Numbered from the stretch's first letter, positions 1 through 8,473 are shown. The stretch: 64,000 nucleotides of DNA from Algoriphagus limi (GCF_024919275.1 NZ_JANWGH010000004.1:25517-89516); one strand, 5' to 3'. Program-made: numbers and translations. The notes: generated from the sequence alone by a model not told the origin.

Positions 1-1
1 C

Positions 2-295
2 AACAACATCACCTACACGGACTTGATCTTGGACTACCGATATGATGCTGAAGATGATCCGAACCGATTCTATTACCGATCAGATCACTACAACTTTGCG
101 AAGTTCAATATCCCTGTCATTTTCTTCTTCAATGGAGTACATGATGATTACCATCAAGTGACGGATACGGTGGATAAAATCGAATTCCCACTGATGACCA
201 AGCGGGCGCATTTGATTTTCCACACAGCTTGGGATCTTGCCAACAGAGAGAAGCGAACTCGAGTAGACGGCACGAACACTCGCGGAGAGCGATAA
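2..295 (+). CDS. M28 family metallopeptidase, C-terminal fragment
   Basis: The reading frame is open from the left edge of the window, so only the last 97 residues of the gene are present. The visible part contains SDHYNFAKFNIPVIFF followed by H-x-D-Y-H and VTDTVDKI. This is the characteristic C-terminal block of M28 zinc aminopeptidases, where the SDH and H-x-DYH residues shape the metal site. The protein would act on peptides, probably in the periplasm or outside the cell; the signal sequence lies outside the window, so localisation is inference. The gene ends 15 bases before a strong hairpin shared with the convergent helicase gene. Family assignment is fairly secure; substrate is not known. 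Confidence 0.85.
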   Translation, partial: NNITYTDLILDYRYDAEDDPNRFYYRSDHYNFAKFNIPVIFFFNGVHDDYHQVTDTVDKIEFPLMTKRAHLIFHTAWDLANREKRTRVDGTNTRGER

Positions 296-310
296 GATTC
301 AAAAAATATA

Positions 311-336
311 AAGGCCCTGGAAAGGGCCTTTTTTAT
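311..336. terminator. Rho-independent terminator between convergent genes
   Basis: A perfect 8 bp stem (AAGGCCCT / AGGGCCTT, loop GGAA) is followed on the + strand by a T run and on the - strand by T-rich sequence. It sits between the M28 peptidase and the leftward helicase and probably serves both. Confidence 0.85.
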
Positions 337-1682
337 TTCCTTCTGTTCTTTGTCTTCAACTGATTCCGATTCTTTTTATTTCCGGATTTTCGGGCTTTGA
401 CTTTTTCTCCTTTTCCGATATTCCGTTTTGGGCGGGCTTTCTTTTCGTGGAATGCACCTTTGTAATCCGGGTTTTCCTTTTGCTTGAGCTTATCCAATTC
501 ACGTGCGTAGATCTGCTTTTCAGCAAAAGGTGTTTCCGTTATTGTTACTGATTTTGGAATACTCACCTCAGGTACTTCCATCCGGATCAACTCCTCGATT
601 TTCTCAAAATGCCAAGCCTCTGCAGGATTGATAAAAGTGATGGCCATCCCTTCATTTTCTGCACGGCCTGTTCTGCCAATTCGGTGCACATAATCTTCAT
701 AAATCAAAGGAACATCGAAGTTGATCACATGAGATACCATCGTCACATCCAAGCCTCGTGAGGCCACATCAGTCGCCACCAAGATCCGTACATCACCTGC
801 CTTAAAGTCCTCCATGGAATTGATTCGGGTGTTTTGTCCTTTGTTGGCATGAATGACTCGAATCTCGCCGACTTTTTTGCGTTGAAGAAAATTGGACACT
901 TCCTCGGCATTTTTTCGACTTCGTGTAAAAATGATGGCTCGGCTGACCTCTTCGCTCTCCAAGAGATGCTCCAATAAATTGATTTTGGTTCGTATGTTTG
1001 GGACGAAATATTTGACCTGATCGATGGTTTCAGCTGTAGTCGCCGAGGGGGTAATTTCTACCCGCTCCGGAAACTCCAAGAATTCAGTGGAAAGCCTTTC
1101 TACTTTTTGAGAAAAGGTGGCAGAGAAAAGTAGGTTTTGCCTTTTCACTGGGATAACCTCTAAAATGGACCGAATTTGTGGCATGAAGCCCATATCCAGC
1201 ATTTTATCCGCTTCATCCAAGACCATGGTTTTGAGTTCTTTGGTTAGGATGACTCCTTTCTTATACAAATCCATAAAGCGACCCGGTGTGGAAATAATCA
1301 GATCTACACCAGCTTCAATTTGCTCTATTTGGGTTTTCGGGCCAATTCCTCCATATAATGCGACTACTCGGGTATCCGTGTATTTCCCAAGTTGACTACA
1401 GACTTCCTCAATCTGCATGACCAATTCCCGAGTAGGGGCTAGGACCATCGCTCGGGGATGCATGCCTTGGGCGTATTTTACTTTCATCAAGATGGGAAGC
1501 ACATAAGCAGCTGTTTTCCCAGTTCCTGTCTGTGCAATTCCCAACACATCATGTCCGGCCAAAGCCAATGGGATCCCTTTTTCCTGAATAGGTGTTGGAT
1601 GAGTATAGCCTGCTTCTTCGACAGCGTTTAGTAATTGCCTATTGAGTTTAAAAGCTTCAAAACCTTCTGCCTGATTGGCCAT
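333..1682 (-). CDS. DEAD-box ATP-dependent RNA helicase (RhlE-like)
   Basis: A 449-residue helicase that remodels RNA using ATP, expected in ribosome assembly or mRNA turnover. Motifs appear in order: Q motif (F8 to Q33, with PTPIQ), motif I AQTGTGKT (50-57), PTREL (83-87), TPGR (132-135), DEAD (156-159), SAT (187-189) and HRIGRTGR near residue 335. The last 40 residues are Lys/Arg rich, which suits extra RNA binding. The size and short N-terminus fit the RhlE group better than the longer DeaD/CsdA group. It starts at ATG 1682 and is divergent from pyrC with only 38 bases between the two start codons, so promoters must overlap. No class-specific partner gene is adjacent. Confidence 0.93.
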   Translation of the reverse strand: MANQAEGFEAFKLNRQLLNAVEEAGYTHPTPIQEKGIPLALAGHDVLGIAQTGTGKTAAYVLPILMKVKYAQGMHPRAMVLAPTRELVMQIEEVCSQLGKYTDTRVVALYGGIGPKTQIEQIEAGVDLIISTPGRFMDLYKKGVILTKELKTMVLDEADKMLDMGFMPQIRSILEVIPVKRQNLLFSATFSQKVERLSTEFLEFPERVEITPSATTAETIDQVKYFVPNIRTKINLLEHLLESEEVSRAIIFTRSRKNAEEVSNFLQRKKVGEIRVIHANKGQNTRINSMEDFKAGDVRILVATDVASRGLDVTMVSHVINFDVPLIYEDYVHRIGRTGRAENEGMAITFINPAEAWHFEKIEELIRMEVPEVSIPKSVTITETPFAEKQIYARELDKLKQKENPDYKGAFHEKKARPKRNIGKGEKVKARKSGNKKNRNQLKTKNRRK

Positions 1683-1720
1683 GATTGCTTAATTTAGCGG
1701 GAACATATAACAGTAAAACG

Positions 1721-3061
1721 ATGAAAAGTATTCTGATCACCGGTGCAAATATAGTTAATGAAGGCCGGATCTTTCGGGGAGATGTCTTAGTGGCAAACGG
1801 CCGTATCGCTAAAATCGGAGAAAATCTCTCTGGGGAGTCTGCTGATAAGCAGATAGATGCTGAGGGAAAGTACCTTTTTCCAGGAATCATTGATGATCAG
1901 GTACATTTTAGAGAGCCTGGGCTAACTCATAAGGGCGATATCTACACAGAGTCCAAAGCTGCTGTCGCAGGTGGTGTGACTTCTTATATGGAAATGCCAA
2001 ATACCGTTCCGCAGGCAGTGACCATTCCTTTGCTGGAAGAAAAATATGCTCGAGCAAAAGAAGTTTCGCTAGCTAATTACTCTTTCTTCTTTGGAGGAAC
2101 GAATGACAACCTCGAAGAAATCCTCAAATTGGATCTAAGAAATGTTTGTGGCCTGAAGGTTTTTCAAGGTTCTTCTACCGGCAACATGGTGGTTGACAAT
2201 ATCGAATCTTTGGAAGGGATTTTTAAATATTACAAAGGTTTATTGGCTATTCACTCAGAAAATGATCACATCATCGCCGAGAATCTGGCGGAATACAAAG
2301 CCAAATACGGAGATGATATTCCTGTTAAATTCCATCCTAAAATTCGTTCTGAAGAGGCTTGTTACAATGCTTCAAGTCGGGCTGTTGCTATGGCTAAAAA
2401 GTATGGAACCCGACTCCATATTTTGCACATAAGTACTGCCAAGGAGTTGGAGTTATTTGATAACAGTATTCCTTTGGAGCAAAAGCATATTACCTCCGAG
2501 GCTTGTATTCACCACTTGTGGTTTTCTGAAGAGGATTATGAAACCAAAGGCACTTTGATCAAATGGAATCCAGCAGTCAAAACAGCTCATGATCGGGATG
2601 AAATTTTCAAAGCAGTATTGGATGATCGAATCGATGTGATTGCTACCGACCATGCTCCCCATACTTTGGAGGAAAAAGCTCAGGTTTACACCAAAGCACC
2701 TTCAGGTGGACCTTTAATTCAGCATTCTTTGGTTGCGATGTTGGATTTCTATCATCAGGGGAAAATCAGCTTAGAGCGCATCGTTGATAAAATGGCACAT
2801 AATGTTGCCAAGCTCTTCAGAATCGAAGAAAGAGGATTCATCAGGGAGGGGTATCATGCTGATTTGGTCTTGGTAGATTTGAATGATCCATGGACTGTTT
2901 CTAAGGAAAACATCTTAGCGAAGTGCGGTTGGTCTCCATTTGAAGGTCATACTTTCCAGTCTAAAGTAACCCATACGATTGTGTCCGGACACTTAGCGTA
3001 TGAAGACGGACAGTTTGATGAAAGTAAAAAAGGAGAGCGGATGACTTTTTCTGTAAATTAA
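1721..3061 (+). CDS. pyrC: Dihydroorotase
   Basis: A 446-residue amidohydrolase that should interconvert carbamoyl-aspartate and dihydroorotate in pyrimidine synthesis. Seen: a metal-site block DDQVHFREPG at 58-67, the KVFQGSSTGNM segment carrying the lysine that is carboxylated in class I enzymes, LHILHIST, and ATDHAPHT near the C-terminus with the catalytic Asp. The first His of the usual D-x-H-x-H-x-R motif is Gln60 here. From memory the same DDQVHFR form occurs in other Bacteroidota, so it may be lineage-typical. The in-frame upstream start at 1685 was rejected because the family N-terminus begins at MKSILITGANIVNEG. No other pyrimidine genes are nearby. Confidence 0.9.
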   Translation: MKSILITGANIVNEGRIFRGDVLVANGRIAKIGENLSGESADKQIDAEGKYLFPGIIDDQVHFREPGLTHKGDIYTESKAAVAGGVTSYMEMPNTVPQAVTIPLLEEKYARAKEVSLANYSFFFGGTNDNLEEILKLDLRNVCGLKVFQGSSTGNMVVDNIESLEGIFKYYKGLLAIHSENDHIIAENLAEYKAKYGDDIPVKFHPKIRSEEACYNASSRAVAMAKKYGTRLHILHISTAKELELFDNSIPLEQKHITSEACIHHLWFSEEDYETKGTLIKWNPAVKTAHDRDEIFKAVLDDRIDVIATDHAPHTLEEKAQVYTKAPSGGPLIQHSLVAMLDFYHQGKISLERIVDKMAHNVAKLFRIEERGFIREGYHADLVLVDLNDPWTVSKENILAKCGWSPFEGHTFQSKVTHTIVSGHLAYEDGQFDESKKGERMTFSVN

Positions 3062-3074
3062 TTTGAAAAGGCTC

Positions 3075-3105
3075 TTGCGCAAAAAAGTACTTCTCTCTAC
3101 CTTTG
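3075..3105 (+). promoter_or_regulatory. Promoter for tRNA-His
   Basis: TTG at 3075-3077, a 20-base spacer, then TACCTTTG at 3098-3105. This matches the Bacteroidota sigma-A consensus TTG-N19/20-TAnnTTTG and lies 40 bases upstream of the tRNA. Confidence 0.8.
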
Positions 3106-3144
3106 CATTCCAATTGAGGGAGATGTCCTCAAAACATAAAAAAT

Positions 3145-3219
3145 GGTGATTGTAGCTCAGCTGGTTAGAGCGCTGGTTTGTGGCACCAGAGGTCGCCGGT
3201 TCGAATCCGGTCTTTCACC
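3145..3219 (+). tRNA. tRNA-His (GTG)
   Basis: A cloverleaf of 75 bases with the extra 5' G (3145) typical of tRNA-His, facing C3219. D stem GCTC/GAGC, anticodon stem CTGGT/ACCAG with loop TTGTGGC (anticodon GTG), and T arm GCCGG-TTCGAAT-CCGGT are all present. CCA is not encoded. The acceptor stem GTGATTG/CTTTCAC contains two adjacent T-T oppositions at positions 5 and 6. Confidence 0.93.
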
Positions 3220-3226
3220 CTTAAAG

Positions 3227-3250
3227 CCCCTCATTTTGAGGGGTTTTTCT
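3227..3250 (+). terminator. Terminator after tRNA-His
   Basis: Stem CCCCTCA / TGAGGGG with a three-base loop, followed by TTTTTCT. It starts 8 bases after the tRNA. Confidence 0.88.
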
Positions 3251-3293
3251 ATTTAAAAGGAATTCTTTTGGCATCAATATTGAGCCGGAGGAA

Positions 3294-3455
3294 ATGAAAC
3301 TAAACCAACGTCAGATGTTTACACTGTTTAAAAACTCGCCGAAGTTCCCGGTGATCAAACCGGTGAATATTTCACTTGTCAGAAATTACATGACGAAATT
3401 TGAAGAATCTCTCAAAAATTTCGAAGAAGTACAAAAAGAGGTTTTTCACTCGTAA
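3294..3455 (+). CDS. Small hypothetical protein (53 aa)
   Basis: ATG at 3294 is preceded by GCCGGAGGAA, an unusually good SD-like sequence for this genome. The frame codes for 53 residues (starts MKLNQRQMFTLFKNSP) with a charged, probably helical C-terminal half rich in Glu, Lys and Phe. It has no signal peptide and no membrane segment. The stop is followed 15 bases later by a perfect hairpin terminator, and the tRNA-His terminator lies upstream, so it looks like a self-contained unit. I do not recognise the family. It could be a real small protein or chance; the SD plus terminator make it more than a random frame. Confidence 0.5.
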   Translation: MKLNQRQMFTLFKNSPKFPVIKPVNISLVRNYMTKFEESLKNFEEVQKEVFHS

Positions 3456-3470
3456 AAGATCAAGTTTTCG

Positions 3471-3502
3471 AAAGGTTATGGCGACATAACCTTTATTTTT
3501 TT
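3471..3502 (+). terminator. Rho-independent terminator
   Basis: A perfect 10 bp stem AAAGGTTATG / CATAACCTTT with a GCGA loop, followed by a T run. It closes the small ORF unit ahead of the glucan operon. Confidence 0.87.
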
Positions 3503-3562
3503 GCTTTTCATTTTTCTTTACATCCCAATGTTATATTTTAACGGGATGCAACTTTTAGACCC

Positions 3563-5479
3563 ATGAGTTATATCCATTTTGACAAAACACAACTAGTCAA
3601 TCTAAACTATTCCCTTGATCGGGAAATCATCCGAACCAATCGGTCTGGTACCTATACTAGTACGACTATTATTGGGTGTAATACCCGAAAATATCACGGG
3701 CTTTTAGTAGCTCCACAGCCTCAGATTGATTCTCAAAACCATGTTTTTCTATCCACAGTCCATGAGACGGTGATTCAGCATGGGGCGAGCTTTAATTTGG
3801 GGATTAGTAAGTTTCCCGGAAATTATTCCCCAAGAGGACATAAATACCTGGAGGATTTCGATTCTGAGCCAATCCCAAAATTGACCTATCGAGTAGGAGG
3901 GGTCCTTTTGCAAAAAGAATTGATCTTGGATACCAACCGAGATCGAGTGATGATTCGGTATACCTTGCTGGAAGCTCACTCTCCGACAAAGATTCGAATC
4001 CAACCTTTCTTGGCGTTTCGGGGATACCATACCCTTTGTAAGGAAAATGACGATATCCAGAAGGATTTTGAAAAAGTACCCAATGGTGTGAAATTCCGGC
4101 TTTACCCGGTTTATGACCCGCTTTTTCTTCAGCTCTCCAAAAAGAATAAATTCAAATCTGAGCCAAATTGGTATCACAATGTAGAGTATATTCTGGAGCG
4201 TGAACGAGGCTATGAGTATCAAGAAGACCTTTATGTTCCTGGCTATTTTGAATTTGATATTGAAAAAGGAGAATCTGTTATTTTCTCCGCAGGTTTAACT
4301 GAAGCAGACCCAAGTACCCGTCAGCGGGCATTTGAAAAAGAAGTGGCTCGACGAATTCCACGAAGTAATTTCGAAAACTGCCTGATCAACTCTGCCACTC
4401 AGTTTATCCGAAACAGAGATGGAGAGACTAGGATTATAGCTGGATATCCATGGTTTGGCTGGTGGGGAAGAGATACCTTTATTGCAGCGCCTGGATTGAC
4501 TTTGGCGAGAGGAGATAAAGAGACCTTTTTGGAAATCATGGATACCATGTCCAAAGACCTAAAAGGTCCACTTTTCCCGAATGTGGGAAGCGGGGATTTC
4601 ACCAATATGAATTCCATTGACGCCCCTCTTTGGTTCTTTTGGTCGCTTCAGCAATACATCTATTTCACAGGAGATACCAAAACTGTCAAAAGTCGATACC
4701 TAGCTAAGCTCAAAGGAATTTTGGATGGGTATCAGCAGGGAACAGACTTCAATATTCACATGCTTTCCAACGGGCTGATCTATGGCGGATATGAGAAAGT
4801 GGCTTTGACATGGATGGATGCCGTAACCGTTGACGGTCCTGTTACTCCGAGAACAGGCTGCCCAGTGGAGATTCAAGCGCTTTGGTATAATGCCTTGAAG
4901 TTTTATCATGAATTGTCAGGTGAGGAGCATTATGGAAAACTTGCCGATAAAGTGAAAGAATCCTTCCTGAAAGAATTTTGGGATGAGAATAAAGGCTATT
5001 TGGCGGATGTCGTGAATGGAATGGAAAAGGACTGGGCAATCAGACCAAATATGGTATTTGCCACTTCCTTGCCTTATACCATGCTAGATGAGAATCAACG
5101 TGGTCAAATCTTAGATTTGGTCCGGTCTAATTTGTTGACAAATCGAGGTCTAAGAACCTTGGCTCCTGATGATCCAGCTTACAAGGGCTATTATTTCGGC
5201 GATCCGATCAGCCGAGATAATGCTTATCATAACGGTACGGTTTGGGTTTGGCCAATGGGGCATTTTGTGGAGGCTTATATCAAACTACATGGGAAATCAG
5301 CCAAGAACTTCATCGATCGAATTATCAAGAGCTTTGATGGAGTAATGACTCAATATGGAGTGGGAACTGTAGCAGAGATTTATGATGGAGATCCTCCTCA
5401 CAGACCAAAAGGTTCTGTCTCTCAGGCTTGGTCTGTAGCAGAACTATTACGCATGATGGAATTAGTAAAACGGATATAA
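3563..5479 (+). CDS. Glycogen debranching enzyme (amylo-alpha-1,6-glucosidase, GH133)
   Basis: A 638-residue protein with an N-terminal GDE_N-type beta domain (about 15-240) and a C-terminal (alpha/alpha)6 barrel of the amylo-alpha-1,6-glucosidase type (about 270-635). Diagnostic pieces are GCNTRKYHGLLVA near the start, GYPWFGWWGRDTFIAAPG with the putative catalytic Asp304, DAPLWFFWSLQQY, and HNGTVWVWPMGHFVEAY. It should hydrolyse alpha-1,6 branches of glycogen-like glucan in the cytoplasm; no signal peptide is seen. It is first in a three-gene operon with a GT4 enzyme (11 bases downstream) and a GH57 enzyme, which supports storage-glucan metabolism. ATG 3563 fits the family N-terminus. Confidence 0.92.
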   Translation: MSYIHFDKTQLVNLNYSLDREIIRTNRSGTYTSTTIIGCNTRKYHGLLVAPQPQIDSQNHVFLSTVHETVIQHGASFNLGISKFPGNYSPRGHKYLEDFDSEPIPKLTYRVGGVLLQKELILDTNRDRVMIRYTLLEAHSPTKIRIQPFLAFRGYHTLCKENDDIQKDFEKVPNGVKFRLYPVYDPLFLQLSKKNKFKSEPNWYHNVEYILERERGYEYQEDLYVPGYFEFDIEKGESVIFSAGLTEADPSTRQRAFEKEVARRIPRSNFENCLINSATQFIRNRDGETRIIAGYPWFGWWGRDTFIAAPGLTLARGDKETFLEIMDTMSKDLKGPLFPNVGSGDFTNMNSIDAPLWFFWSLQQYIYFTGDTKTVKSRYLAKLKGILDGYQQGTDFNIHMLSNGLIYGGYEKVALTWMDAVTVDGPVTPRTGCPVEIQALWYNALKFYHELSGEEHYGKLADKVKESFLKEFWDENKGYLADVVNGMEKDWAIRPNMVFATSLPYTMLDENQRGQILDLVRSNLLTNRGLRTLAPDDPAYKGYYFGDPISRDNAYHNGTVWVWPMGHFVEAYIKLHGKSAKNFIDRIIKSFDGVMTQYGVGTVAEIYDGDPPHRPKGSVSQAWSVAELLRMMELVKRI

Positions 5480-5490
5480 AACTTTTTTCT

Positions 5491-6774
5491 ATGAGGGTAT
5501 TAATGTTTGGGTGGGAATTCCCGCCACATATTTCCGGAGGATTAGGCACAGCCTGTTATGGTTTGGTCAAGGGGATGGTTCATCATGATCAAGAAGTGAT
5601 TTTTGTTGTTCCCAAGCTTTGGGGTGATGAAGAGCCTTTGGCTGATTTTGTCAATGCAAGTGATGTCACCATAGATTATCGGGAGAAAAAGTTTAAAAGC
5701 ATTTGGAAAAATCTGACCTATCTAGAAGTATCAAGCTTTTTGGTGCCTTACCTAGGTCCTGAAGAGTATCAGAAATTTACGGATTATGCGATCCACGATC
5801 GGGCAGATGTGGATGAGAGTATTTTTACCAACAAATACCAATTCAGTGGAAAATACGGTAAAAATCTAATGGAAGAGGTAAGCCGCTATGCCCTCACCGC
5901 GGCTCAGATTGCCCGAGATCGAAAAGACTTCGACATCATCCATGCTCACGATTGGTTGTCATTTCCCGCGGGAATTGCGGCAAAAGAAATCAGTGGAAAG
6001 AAACTGGTAGCCCATGTTCATGCAACGGAATATGACCGATCCGGTGAGTCGGTTAACCCTCCTGTTTTTGAGATTGAAAAAGCGGGAATGGAAGCTGCTG
6101 ACCATGTGGTGGCGGTTAGTCAGTTGACCAAAAATATCATTGTCAACCGATACGGAATTCCTGCTGAAAAAGTAAGTGTGCTTCACAATGCAGTATTAGA
6201 TGCAAGCATAATCAAATCAAAATATGAGAAGAAAGTACCTGAGAAAATCGTGACTTTCTTGGGTCGGATTACTTTCCAAAAAGGGCCAGAATATTTTGTG
6301 GAGGCAGCCAAAAAGGTAATGGACCGAGATGATAATGTTCGCTTCGTAATGGCTGGTTCCGGAGACCTCCTCAATCGGATGATTGATCGGGTAGCAGAGC
6401 TCCGAATGGGGCATAAATTCCATTTCACGGGCTTTTTGAAAGGAGACGATGTGGATCATATGTATGCTATTTCAGACGTCTATGTGATGCCCTCTGTCTC
6501 CGAGCCGTTTGGAATTGCTCCACTGGAAGCCGTTAGACACAATACTCCAACTATCATTTCGAAGCAATCCGGTGTAGCAGAAGTTCTTCAAAATGCCATT
6601 AAGATTGATTTTTGGGACGTAGATGCCATGGCTGATGCTATGTTTGCTTTGCTGCATTATCAAGGGATTTCCAAGATGTTTAAAGAGCTGGGCAGTGAAG
6701 AACTTAAAAATTTGAAATGGGAGCATGTAGCTGCCAAACTCGTCAAGATTTATGAAAAAACTTTAGCGCAATAA
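5491..6774 (+). CDS. GT4-family glycosyltransferase (glycogen synthase-like)
   Basis: A 427-residue GT-B fold transferase. The N-terminal domain shows GWEFPPHISGGLGTACYGL (nucleotide-sugar loop with GGLG) and HAHDWLSFPAG. The C-terminal domain shows LGRITFQKGPEYF and EPFGIAPLEAVRHNTPTIIS with the two Glu of the E-x7-E motif. The start at 5491 gives MRVLMFGWEFPP; the longer in-frame version from 5428 overlaps the debranching gene and was rejected. Between a debranching enzyme and a GH57 enzyme, the expected role is alpha-1,4-glucan synthesis from ADP- or UDP-glucose. Donor and acceptor cannot be read from the sequence. Confidence 0.9.
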   Translation: MRVLMFGWEFPPHISGGLGTACYGLVKGMVHHDQEVIFVVPKLWGDEEPLADFVNASDVTIDYREKKFKSIWKNLTYLEVSSFLVPYLGPEEYQKFTDYAIHDRADVDESIFTNKYQFSGKYGKNLMEEVSRYALTAAQIARDRKDFDIIHAHDWLSFPAGIAAKEISGKKLVAHVHATEYDRSGESVNPPVFEIEKAGMEAADHVVAVSQLTKNIIVNRYGIPAEKVSVLHNAVLDASIIKSKYEKKVPEKIVTFLGRITFQKGPEYFVEAAKKVMDRDDNVRFVMAGSGDLLNRMIDRVAELRMGHKFHFTGFLKGDDVDHMYAISDVYVMPSVSEPFGIAPLEAVRHNTPTIISKQSGVAEVLQNAIKIDFWDVDAMADAMFALLHYQGISKMFKELGSEELKNLKWEHVAAKLVKIYEKTLAQ

Positions 6775-6776
6775 CC

Positions 6777-7988
6777 ATGAGAACGATTTGCTTTTACTTT
6801 CAGGTCCATCAGCCTTATCGGCTTAAGCCATATCGCTTTTTTGATATTGGAGACGATCATTATTACTGGGATGACTTCCTAAATCGGAGCGTTATGAGAA
6901 GGGTAGCTCAAAAGTGCTATCTGCCTATGAATGCTCTTTTATTGGACTTAATCGAAAGACATAAAGGAGCTTTCAAAGTCACCTTTTCCTTTTCAGGAAC
7001 TTTTATGGACCAAATGGAGGCCTATGCTCCTGATGTGTTGGAAAGTTTCCAACGATTAGTTGCCACAGGTCAGGTAGAAGTTCTCAGTGAAACTTATGGC
7101 CACTCTCTGGCTTCGTTGAAAAGCAAGGAGGAATTCTCCAGAATGGTGGATCAGCACCGAGATAAAATCAAGCAGTTGTTTAATGGCTATACTCCAAAAG
7201 TTTTTAGAAATACAGAGTTAATCTATTCTGATAAAATCGGGGAAATGGTTCATGATATGGGCTATACAGGGGTTTTGACAGAAGGGGCAAAGCACGTTTT
7301 GGGATGGAAGAGTCCTAATTTTGTCTATCAAAATAGCATTAGGCCAGAACTGAAAGTCTTGCTTAAGAATTTCCGTCTATCGGATGATATCGCTTTCCGT
7401 TTTTCCAATAAGACTTGGTCTGATTATCCTTTGACTGTAGACAAGTTTATCAGTTGGGTAAATGCAATTCCAAAGTCTGAGCCTGTCTTAAATCTCTTCA
7501 TGGATTATGAAACTTTTGGAGAGCATCAGTGGAAGGAAACTGGGATATTCGATTTCATGAGAGCTTTGCCAGAGGCAGTCCTTTCTAAGACAGATTTTGG
7601 ATTTTCTACTCCATCGGAAGTATTGGGCCAGGTGGATGCAATTAGTCCAATTCATGTTCCGATACCAATCAGCTGGGCCGATGAAGAGCGTGATTTGACG
7701 GCTTGGTTGGGAAATGACTTGCAGGATGAAGCATTTGATCGCCTGTATGAATTGGAAAAGACTGTCCGGCAGCTAGATGACCCGGATTTGATTCGGGATT
7801 GGAATTATCTTCAGACCTCGGATCACTTCTATTACATGTGTACCAAGTTCTTTTCAGATGGAGATATTCACTCCTATTTTAGCCCATATGATACGCCATA
7901 CGATGCGTTTATCAATTATATGAATGTCCTGAGTGATTTTGTCCTCCGGATCAAGGAAAAGAAAAAAGAAGTAGAATCAGTCGAATAA
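6777..7988 (+). CDS. Glycoside hydrolase family 57 (alpha-amylase or glucanotransferase)
   Basis: A 403-residue GH57 enzyme. HQPY at 11-14 is the first GH57 motif. E147 in FRNTELIYSD fits the nucleophile motif and D243 in NLFMDYETFGEH fits the acid/base motif. No signal peptide is present, so it acts in the cytoplasm. The start codon lies 2 bases after the GT4 stop, which implies translational coupling. Known GH57 activities include alpha-amylase, 4-alpha-glucanotransferase and branching enzyme; at about 400 residues this is shorter than classical branching enzymes, so amylase or transferase is more likely. It completes the GH133-GT4-GH57 module. Confidence 0.9.
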   Translation: MRTICFYFQVHQPYRLKPYRFFDIGDDHYYWDDFLNRSVMRRVAQKCYLPMNALLLDLIERHKGAFKVTFSFSGTFMDQMEAYAPDVLESFQRLVATGQVEVLSETYGHSLASLKSKEEFSRMVDQHRDKIKQLFNGYTPKVFRNTELIYSDKIGEMVHDMGYTGVLTEGAKHVLGWKSPNFVYQNSIRPELKVLLKNFRLSDDIAFRFSNKTWSDYPLTVDKFISWVNAIPKSEPVLNLFMDYETFGEHQWKETGIFDFMRALPEAVLSKTDFGFSTPSEVLGQVDAISPIHVPIPISWADEERDLTAWLGNDLQDEAFDRLYELEKTVRQLDDPDLIRDWNYLQTSDHFYYMCTKFFSDGDIHSYFSPYDTPYDAFINYMNVLSDFVLRIKEKKKEVESVE

Positions 7989-8006
7989 TGGCTGATTCTT
8001 TTTTTT
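7974..8006 (+). terminator. Terminator of the glucan operon
   Basis: GAATCAG / CTGATTC stem followed by nine T. The 5' arm overlaps the last codons of the GH57 gene. Confidence 0.75.
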
Positions 8007-8448
8007 ACCAGATTCCGAATTGGGAGAAATGGTGCGTGAAATGCTTTTGATGAAATCTATCCCATTCTTCCTTATTCAGCTCTCCTAAAACCGGATGCAT
8101 TGTTTTAGCCTTAGGGTTTTGGATGAAAAATTTTTCAAACTCTTCTAAGCTTTGAAGCAATTTGGTTTTAGCTGTATCCAAATCTGTGAAGCGTAAAGGC
8201 AGTAATTCTCCTGGATCATTGGGGAATTTGATCTCTTTTGGAAAGTCCATCTCAGTTCCCAAAAGCATCCTTTTCATTTCCAGCTGTTTATTGCTTGGTT
8301 CGAAGAAAGGGATTTTTATTCGGTCGGAAGAAATCTTGACGGTAAGCGTAAGATGCTCCACCATGTGTTGCGGAGTCATTTTTCCAAAATCAGGTTTCTG
8401 ATCTGCTTTTAGGTTTTCCAATTGGGTTTTGATGGATTGTGAATTCAT
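8005..8448 (-). CDS. DUF1569 / DinB-like protein
   Basis: 147 residues from ATG 8448. The longer in-frame version starting at 8511 runs through the nrdA terminator hairpin and was rejected. The pattern MTPQHMVEHL near residue 25 and HQKHFTHHFSQFGIW at the C-terminus gives spaced histidines as in the DinB/YfiT four-helix superfamily, where they bind a metal. The function of DUF1569 proteins is not established to my knowledge. No signal peptide. It is convergent with the glucan operon and lies downstream of nrdA, separated by a terminator. Confidence 0.8.
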   Translation of the reverse strand: MNSQSIKTQLENLKADQKPDFGKMTPQHMVEHLTLTVKISSDRIKIPFFEPSNKQLEMKRMLLGTEMDFPKEIKFPNDPGELLPLRFTDLDTAKTKLLQSLEEFEKFFIQNPKAKTMHPVLGELNKEEWDRFHQKHFTHHFSQFGIW

Positions 8449-8473
8449 AAAAGGGAAATTTGGATTCTTTAGA

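Noticed and set aside
3471..3502. Attachment site remnant after tRNA-His
   Set aside because: The structure is a perfect terminator; no repeat of the tRNA 3' end occurs nearby and no integrase is present.
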